Assembly (NCBI GenBank): GCA_034096865.1
Contig: JAWQFJ010009809.1
Span: forward strand, 165,001-229,000
DNA length: 64,000 bases
Direction: 5' to 3'
Source: Theodoxus fluviatilis
Taxonomy: Eukaryota; Mollusca; Gastropoda; Cycloneritida; Neritidae
A model generated the notes under the pieces. The model searched no databases. It was not told the origin of the DNA and saw only the letters and a program-made list of their open reading frames with translations. Position 1 is the stretch's first letter; every line of letters starts with the position of its first letter. A program made the position numbers and the translations under genes. Below are positions 58,038 through 64,000 of the stretch, in pieces.

Positions 58038-61000
58038 GGGGCTTTTATAAGTGGTTCAAAAACAATCTTGTTGAGAGTACATCAGATATTCTAGTAGATG
58101 ACATGTTTGGTCATCTTGAGTACTCTTCTGGACAACTGACAACCCTGATCAACACAGTTGTAAGGGCATTTCAACCTCATGTATGTAAATTGAACATCCT
58201 GAACATCCACTGGAGTGCCTTCATTACAAACAAAGAAACGCTACAAAGACTGCCTCAGGAAATCCCGCAATGCTTGCCACATAGACCATCGTCGTTGGTC
58301 ATCACTTGCTGCAGATCGTGACACCTGGCGGCTCGTCATAAGCAGGGCCGTTGCCTCCTTCGAGAACACCTGTAGGGCCTCCATAAAAGAAAAGTGAAAT
58401 AGGAGGAGAAAAAACGAGGCAGCTGTGACCAACCAGACCTTCCCCTGCGGCAATTGCGACCGGACCTGCCGATCCCGCATCGGACTTCTTACTCTTAGTG
58501 ACATGAGCGGGCCTGCAAAGGACGTGGACCATGACCTTCCAGATCTTCGTAAACGAAGCAAAGCCATGATGATGATGTAAACTGAGTGATGATGGTACTG
58601 ATATCACACAGTGAGATTCTAATGTTTTAAACACTTTTTTTAACTCTCGTTTTGTCTTTAAAGCATGTCAGACGTGATTTCTATTGTTCTTGTCTTTCTG
58701 TAGAGGCAGTCTCGAGTGGATGAGTTCTTTCGAAGAGACTCCAGTCCTGATGAACCCAAGGCTGCCAAACCACCGATGTTGAGGAAACGGTGGAGCGACT
58801 TGGACACTGAGGCATACAGACAGGGATACCCTGTGAGTACTGATCTTCCAGGTGCCCAGCAAACTCTCCTTCATCTTTGAAATGTTCAACGTCAAGGCTG
58901 AAATCTGGGCCAAATTTCTCATTCAGAGATTGTTCTGGGCCTCAAATATATACTTCTGTTCCATGGAGCACCACTCCAGTTGGAAACTTCAAGAGTTTGA
59001 AAGAGGAATTGGTCACAGCAGCCTAACCAAAACATGCTGAACAGGAAATTTGGCCTCAGTAACACTTTTATGGTTAATTGGTTGAAATGCTTTATGACTA
59101 TATGCTTCTACATGCAGAGGAGAAAGGTCTGAAATTGATATAAGATTGAATTATATATTTATTTTAGATTTTTGACTCACATGCGAAGCAAAAGTGAGTC
59201 TATGTACTCACCCGTGTCGTCCGTCCGTCCGTCCGGGCGTAAAAAACTTAAACGTTGGATTTTCCTCGGAGACTATGAAGTCTATCAACACCAAATGTGG
59301 CATGATGGTGTATGATGACAAGGCCTCTAAAACCATACATGGTGACTTGACCTTGCTTCAAGGTCAAGGTCACAGGAGCCATAAATGTGGTCTCAAAAAG
59401 TCATTTTTCACATTTTCCCAATTTTCTCCCACGTTATTGAGAATGGCGACCTTAGCTACAAGTGGTATATAGGTCAAAGCAAGCCCTATCTTTTGATACC
59501 AGTTTGGTTGACCTTGCTTCAAGGTCAAGGTCACAGGAGCTCTTCAAAGTTGGATTGTATACATATTTTGAAGTGACCTTGACCCTGAACTATGGAAGAT
59601 AACTGTTTCAATCTTCATAATTATGTGGGGCACATGTTATACTTTCATCATGAGACACATTTGGTCACATATCATCAAGGTCAAGGTCACTTTGACCCTT
59701 ATGAAATGTGACCAAAATGGGGTAGTGAACCACTAAAAGTGACCATATCTCATGGTAGAAAGTGCCAATAAGCACCATTGTGCTTCCTATGTCTTGAATT
59801 AACAGCTTTGTGTTGCATGACCTTGGATGACCTTGACCTTGGGTCAAGGTCACATGTATTTTGGTAGGAAAAATGTGTAAAGCATTTCTTTGTGTATGAT
59901 GTCATTGGTAGGTTTAGTTGTTTGACCTTGACCTTGAAGGTCACCTGAAGGTCAAGGTCATGTAAAGGTCAAGGTCAAGCATGTGAGTCGTATGGGCTTT
60001 GCCCTTCTTGTTTAAATATGGATGCTGATGTTCAGAAGTGATCCAATGAATTGAAACAGAAATATGTTAACCTGAGGGTAAGTATTTAACTGCTTTGGAG
60101 ACAAAAGCCATAATGGTGTTATTGGAACCAGATGAAAAATCTTGCTCTTTTATTATTTGCCTTTGTTTGAAGATTTGTGTTCAATTCTCCAATAAGTGCT
60201 AATGAAAAAATTCCCTGTTAATGCTGCATCAGTTTTACTTATGGAATTATTTTGTGATACATAGTATGCATATTTCTGGATCTGTTAATTCTTTAGTCAT
60301 TTAATGTGAAGTGATGTTTGTGCTGTGTTTTACATTTGCCATTTGAGTCATTCAGTGCATAATGATAAAAACCGCTAGCGCTGAACCTCCAGGTTTTGGC
60401 ATTAAAAAAAAAGAAAGAAAAGAAGATCGGGTTCGAACCCGCAACCTCTCGAGAAAAGAGGGGGGAAAAACACACACACACACAAACACAAAAAACCAGG
60501 TCGGGTTCAAACCCACAACCTCTCGAAAAAAAGAGAGAGAAAAAAAGTTTCAGCGCAGAATCGAACCTGGTCATGCATGACCAAGAGTCCAACGCTCTAC
60601 CAGATGTGCCATTGGAGAACTGATATGACTGAGTGTTTGTAAAGGATTTATAACGCTCTTTTCCGTAAACCCCCTTGGTTCGTATTTTGCACTGTAAATT
60701 GTAGACAAATGGATGATAGTTCATGAAATTTGAGTGGTCTTGTACATATTAGAATACTCAAGGTCTATTTCTGCCAAGTTTAATATCGATTCACTAATAT
60801 TAGGCCACGCATTTCGCCATTCCGTCAACTGACATTTGAGGGGGGGGTTTCGAGTTTACGACCTTAAAAAAAATCACTTTCTTTTCAAACCTCGATTCTG
60901 AAAATTTGATTCATTCAATCGGACCTAACTTCCAGTAAGTGTGCAAAATGTCAAGGAAATCCGTCCAGTAGTTTTTGAGATATCAGCCATTAAGTCGGGA

Positions 61001-61749
61001 CTGACAGACAGACACACAGATAAAATTACGTCACGTTATTCGACGTCAAATGATCATGTCACACATTTTGCATTTCGTCATTCCGTCAATTGACATTTTA
61101 GGGGGGTGTTTTCGAGTTTACGACCTTAGAAATTCACTTTCTTTTCAAACCTCGATTCTGAAAATTTGATACATTCAATCGGACCTAACTTCCAGTAAGT
61201 GTGCAAAATGTCAAGGAAATCCGTCGTGTAGTTGTTGAGATATCAGCCGTTAAGTCGGGACTGACAGACTGACACACAGACAGACAGATAAAGTCTGTAG
61301 GACCTCCAGTAAACCTGGAGGGATAATGATAACACTGATGAAATATGTTTATGCTGTGTCTTAACACATTTTCTTGTATCCATTCACCTTGGAGTGATTC
61401 AGTGTCGTGATATGTGTGATGTGTTGTGCATATGCTCTGGTATCAATTCATTTGAATCATTCAGTACATAATGATAACACTGATGATAAGCATGTAAATA
61501 TTTCAATTGCTATCTTTTCCAACACTCTCAATACAATTTCTACTGTTCAGAGCCTCTGGACAGACTGCTGATGCTGTAGGCATTACATAAAGGACCGTCA
61601 TCTGTACAGTAGGTGTTTGCCATTTTCAGTTACAACTTACATATTATGATATAGACATTTGTATAATTTGTTGCAGGACAAACAGGATGACATGACGGCC
61701 AAGGACAATCTGCTGTTTTACACCAACAGTCTGAAGTCAAAGCCAGATG
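56372..61749 (+). CDS. Unknown nuclear protein with an acidic N-terminus and a PIP box (5' part, three exons)
   Basis: Three exons join in phase: 56372-56878 (residues 1-169), 58704-58832 (170-212) and 61677-61749 (213 to the first base of 237). The gene continues beyond the window. Exon 1 encodes a long, acidic, Ser/Glu/Asp/Gln-rich segment with no predicted fold, ending in a basic cluster (KASKKSK). Exon 2 opens [13 protein letters not shown]171 to F178 fits the PCNA-interacting consensus Q-x-x-hydrophobic-x-x-aromatic-aromatic with basic flanks. It continues [20 protein letters not shown]. Exon 3 reads [20 protein letters not shown]. An in-frame stop precedes the ATG and all sites are GT-AG. 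A role at replication forks or in DNA repair is inference from the motif; I do not recognise the family. Confidence 0.7.
57465..57960 (+). repeat. (GT)n tract and a 220-bp tandem duplication (intron 1 of the PIP-box gene)
   Basis: A (GT)n tract at about 57465-57528 is followed by two copies of a ~220-bp unit (57531-57748 and 57749-57960; shared GTGGGTATTAGGCAGGCCCA at 57603 and 57823). The copies differ mainly in microsatellite length and an ACATTG duplication. Confidence 0.9.
57955..58030. repeat. (GA)n microsatellite
   Basis: GA tract of about 75 bp at the end of the tandem duplication. Confidence 0.95.
58205..58580 (+). pseudogene. LINE 3'-end fragment (intron 1 of the PIP-box gene)
   Basis: Out-of-frame pieces include [20 protein letters not shown] and [18 protein letters not shown], then a cysteine pair region [16 protein letters not shown] carboxy-terminal Cys/His finger of this form closes many non-LTR retrotransposon ORF2 proteins. 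Frameshifts near 58320 and 58400 and missing upstream RT blocks mark it as a truncated, dead copy. Confidence 0.6.
58704..58832 (+). CDS. PIP-box gene exon 2
   Basis: 43 codons between acceptor TTTCTGTAG and donor CCT|GTGAGT, both phase 0. QSRVDEFF is the PIP-box match. Confidence 0.75.
59174..60013 (+). mobile_element. TCAAGGTCA-rich dispersed repeat, copy 6 (intron 2 of the PIP-box gene)
   Basis: Full-length, plus-strand orientation. The GACTCAC ... GTGAGTC stem-loop is at 59174-59200 and the end GGGCTTTGCCCTTCTTGTT at about 59995-60013. It has the same orientation relative to its host gene as copies 1-5 have to ABCB8. Confidence 0.92.
60362..60690 (-). mobile_element. tRNA-derived composite SINE, copy 4 (minus strand)
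   Basis: Reverse-orientation copy with the CCTGGAGGTTCAGCGCCAGC-type end near 60370-60395, GGGTTCGAACCC near 60427, and the tRNA-like head near 60560-60615. The A box is degraded. Confidence 0.78.
60835..61325 (-). repeat. Two CCTCCAG-hairpin family bodies in tandem (minus)
   Basis: Two copies of the conserved body (60840-61022 and 61075-61325) share GGACCTAACTTCCAGTAAGT. Only the right one retains the hairpin head, at about 61303-61321. Confidence 0.82.
61677..61749 (+). CDS. PIP-box gene exon 3
   Basis: 24 codons plus one base, between acceptor TTTGTTGCAG and donor GATG|GTAGGT. No further exon is recognisable before the window ends. Confidence 0.65.
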
Positions 61750-61944
61750 GTAGGTGCACAAATGAAGTCGGCTTTCATATCCCACTGGAATTACTTATCT
61801 GTTGTTCCGTCAAGTTAGCCTCTGGCTCATAAGTACAGACATCCGTGGTGTTTCTGCTACTTTGGGTTTTGCCTGTGGTCAAAGTAAAATTTTAAAAGTA
61901 TTTTTCCCTGAATTGAAAAATGCATTTGACGTTGTGTACCACAG

Positions 61945-62175
61945 TGTGTGTGTGTGTGTGTGTTGTGTGTTCTGGTGTGTGTTGTGTGATGTGTAGTGTG
62001 TGTTGTGTGGTGTGTGTTGTGTTGTGTGTGTTGTATTGTGTGTGTTGTGTTTGTTGTGTTGTGTGTGTTGTGTTGTGTGTGTTGTGTTGTGTGTGTTGTG
62101 TGTGTTGTGTTATGTGTGTTGTGTTTTGTGTGTTGTGTGTATGTGTGTGTGTTGTGTGTGTGTGTGTGTGTGTAG
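61945..62175. repeat. (TGTGTTGTG)n-type microsatellite
   Basis: TG tract with regular TTG interruptions over about 230 bp. The Cys-Val frames are artefacts. Confidence 0.93.
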
Positions 62176-63399
62176 TTATGCCAACGCCTTCTTTGCGCTA
62201 CTAGCCAAACTGCACAGTACACTACCACTTCACTTTCAAGGCTAATTGTGGTCAATCCGCAAACTATTATATATAATTCTATGAATGAAAGTTGTTAATA
62301 AAGGTTTGAAGAATATGTGTACAGAGTTTTAAATTTTGTGTCTTTCGAACTTTTTGCGAAAATACAAGTTGTTTGTGAAAATAGGGTGTTTCTCGCAGCG
62401 TGCCTGCCTTGGCACAGGCACAGTTGCATTTTCCAAATCAGGTTACTATTTTTAAATCTCCCGTGCGTCGCTCTTTCTGATTGGATAGCTTTCATACTTG
62501 GCACCCAATGAGAGCAAAGATTGTTCTTTCGATCGGTGTTTGTATGAACTTCCTGTCTATCTGCAAACCCACGTTATTGAGGAAAGATTGACAGTGATCC
62601 TTTTCTTCTTAAAAATTTGCTCAGTTAATCTAATCTGATCAAATCCGTACGTGCATATTTAAATTCCTCAAGATTTCCTCTTTTAAATGGTGTATTTGGT
62701 TTCCTATATGTGTTAAATATGACGCTGCACCTTGCATTTTCCTGAGGTACTCCATCAAAATTTTTCCGTCAGGTTTACGATCAATGACCGACTGCTTGCA
62801 TGCGGCAATGGTCATTTCAACTGCTTCACAGTTGGTTTGGTCAGGCTTTTTGCAAAGCAATGACGTTTTGATTTATTCCAGCAATACCTAGATGCTTTAG
62901 CGATAAACTTTCTGTACATGATTCCGTGAGATTGAAATGAAAAAGTACAAAAAACAATCAATGATCACAAGTTGGAAAAATGTCGGTCATTGCCGACTAG
63001 GCTTACTGGGCTAGTCCACAGTTGCGGCACCCCTCTCGCTCAAGCTATTTTTAGAATGCCATTGTCTCTCAAACGCTGCTCAGCAGTTTGGAATGCTCTC
63101 GCAGGGGGTGTTGGGTATCTGTATAGGGTCAAGAGTACGCAGGTGCTGAGTACGCCGATTTCACTACCCTACCTCAAAACAGAGCCTCTTTCTCCTCACA
63201 CTGTCAACTCACACAATCCAAACTTGTTTCATGTTGTTGACAAAAGATCGATGTTCTTCAACTTTGATGTTTTTCATGTTTTGCGCGAAAAATTAAATGC
63301 CGTCAGTGAGAGAAAGTGTGACATGAAAATTGGCTGCGGTGTAAAGTTGAGTTAAGACGAATGCGAACCTCTATTTTGACTAACAATTATGGTTTTATT
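62176..63399. other. No gene recognised right of PIP-box exon 3
   Basis: Short open frames at 62639-62860 (minus) and 62972-63355 (plus) have no family I recognise. The second has an exon-like length but no clear splice context. Confidence 0.35.
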
Positions 63400-63803
63400 G
63401 ACTCACATGCGAAGCAAAAGTGAGTCTATGTACTCAGCCGTGTCGTCCGTCCGTCCGGGCGTAAAAAACTTAAACGTTGGATTTTTCTCGGACACTATGA
63501 AGTATATCAACACCCAATTTCGCAGGATGGTGTATGATGACAAGGCCTCTAAAACCATACATGGTGACTTCACCTTGCTTCAAGGTCAAGGTCACAGGAG
63601 CCATAAATGTGGTCTCAAAAAGTCATTTTTCACATTTTCCCAATTTTCTCCCACGTTATTGAGAATGGCGACCTTAGCTACAAGTGGTATATAGGGCAAA
63701 GCAAGCCCTATCTTTTGATACCAGTTTGGTTGACCTTGCTTCAAGGTCAAGGTCACAGGAGCTCTTTAAAGTTGGATTGTATACATATTTTGAAGTTACC
63801 TTC
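63400..63803 (+). mobile_element. TCAAGGTCA-rich dispersed repeat, copy 7 (truncated)
   Basis: It starts with the stem-loop end, follows the family consensus for about 400 bp and breaks off at TTGAAGTTACC near 63800. It has the same plus orientation as copy 6. Confidence 0.9.
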
Positions 63804-63901
63804 AGGGATGAAAATTTTCCGCGGATCCGAGGATTTCCTCGGATTTGATGACCAATTTGGTCACTCTCGAGATTCGTGTAAATCCGTTGAGAAATTTTTT
63901 A

Positions 63902-63920
63902 GGGGGGGGGGGGGGGGGGG
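63902..63920. repeat. G homopolymer
   Basis: Run of about 19 guanines near the right window edge; its length may be affected by sequencing or assembly. Confidence 0.8.
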
Positions 63921-64000
63921 TTAGGTTGAACCGCACCGGCTGATGGGTAGCCATTTTGATGCCTCGGCCAATCGTGCAAATCTGCTTAAAAGCACACGAA

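Noticed and set aside
62972..63355. 127-codon plus-strand frame as exon 4 of the PIP-box gene
   Set aside because: I found no acceptor giving the phase required after exon 3, and no recognisable domain.

Overview
The window is eukaryotic nuclear DNA: two intron-containing genes with GT-AG splice sites embedded in dense, mostly decayed mobile DNA and microsatellites. The transposon families seen (MULE- and Mutator-like, P-element/THAP, Harbinger, CR1-like LINE, Penelope-like tails, tRNA-derived SINEs, a TCAAGGTCA-rich repeat) and the small exons in long repeat-filled introns suggest a lophotrochozoan invertebrate, probably a gastropod mollusc. That assignment is inference; no bacterial operon or phage structure is present.

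Layout. 1-26.6 kb is a transposon graveyard on both strands. It holds a MULE-like pseudogene (1.03-2.5 kb), a compound fold-back element with a 5-bp target duplication (2.84-4.81 kb), a LINE reverse-transcriptase relic (6.4-7.8 kb), a MITE with a 9-bp duplication (8.34-9.03 kb), an inverted-repeat element (9.7-10.8 kb), a Mutator-like element (11.8-14.0 kb), Penelope-like tails with a hammerhead-like core (14.3, 24.5, 25.1 kb), a P-like element with a THAP exon (15.7-18.25 kb), a second THAP relic (19.1 kb), a Harbinger relic beside large palindromes (21.0-21.9 kb), and tRNA-derived SINEs (18.3, 20.3, 22.8, 23.5 kb).

27.1-52.5 kb (minus strand) is a complete-looking gene for a mitochondrial half-size ABC transporter of the ABCB8 type. 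Sixteen coding exons join in phase to about 669 codons, and all nucleotide-binding-domain motifs are intact. Its introns hold five copies of the TCAAGGTCA-rich repeat, several minisatellites and SINE copies. A candidate poly(A) signal lies at 27.14 kb.

56.4-61.7 kb (plus strand) is the 5' part of a second, divergently transcribed gene. A long acidic disordered N-terminus is followed by a canonical PCNA-interacting (PIP) box at the start of exon 2. The gene runs off the right edge and I do not recognise the family.

The two genes share no obvious pathway. The most notable points are the TCAAGGTCA repeat family, which lies in one orientation relative to both host genes, the dissected P-like insertion whose empty site has a paralogue in the same window, the compound fold-back element, and the hammerhead-like core in the Penelope-like tails.
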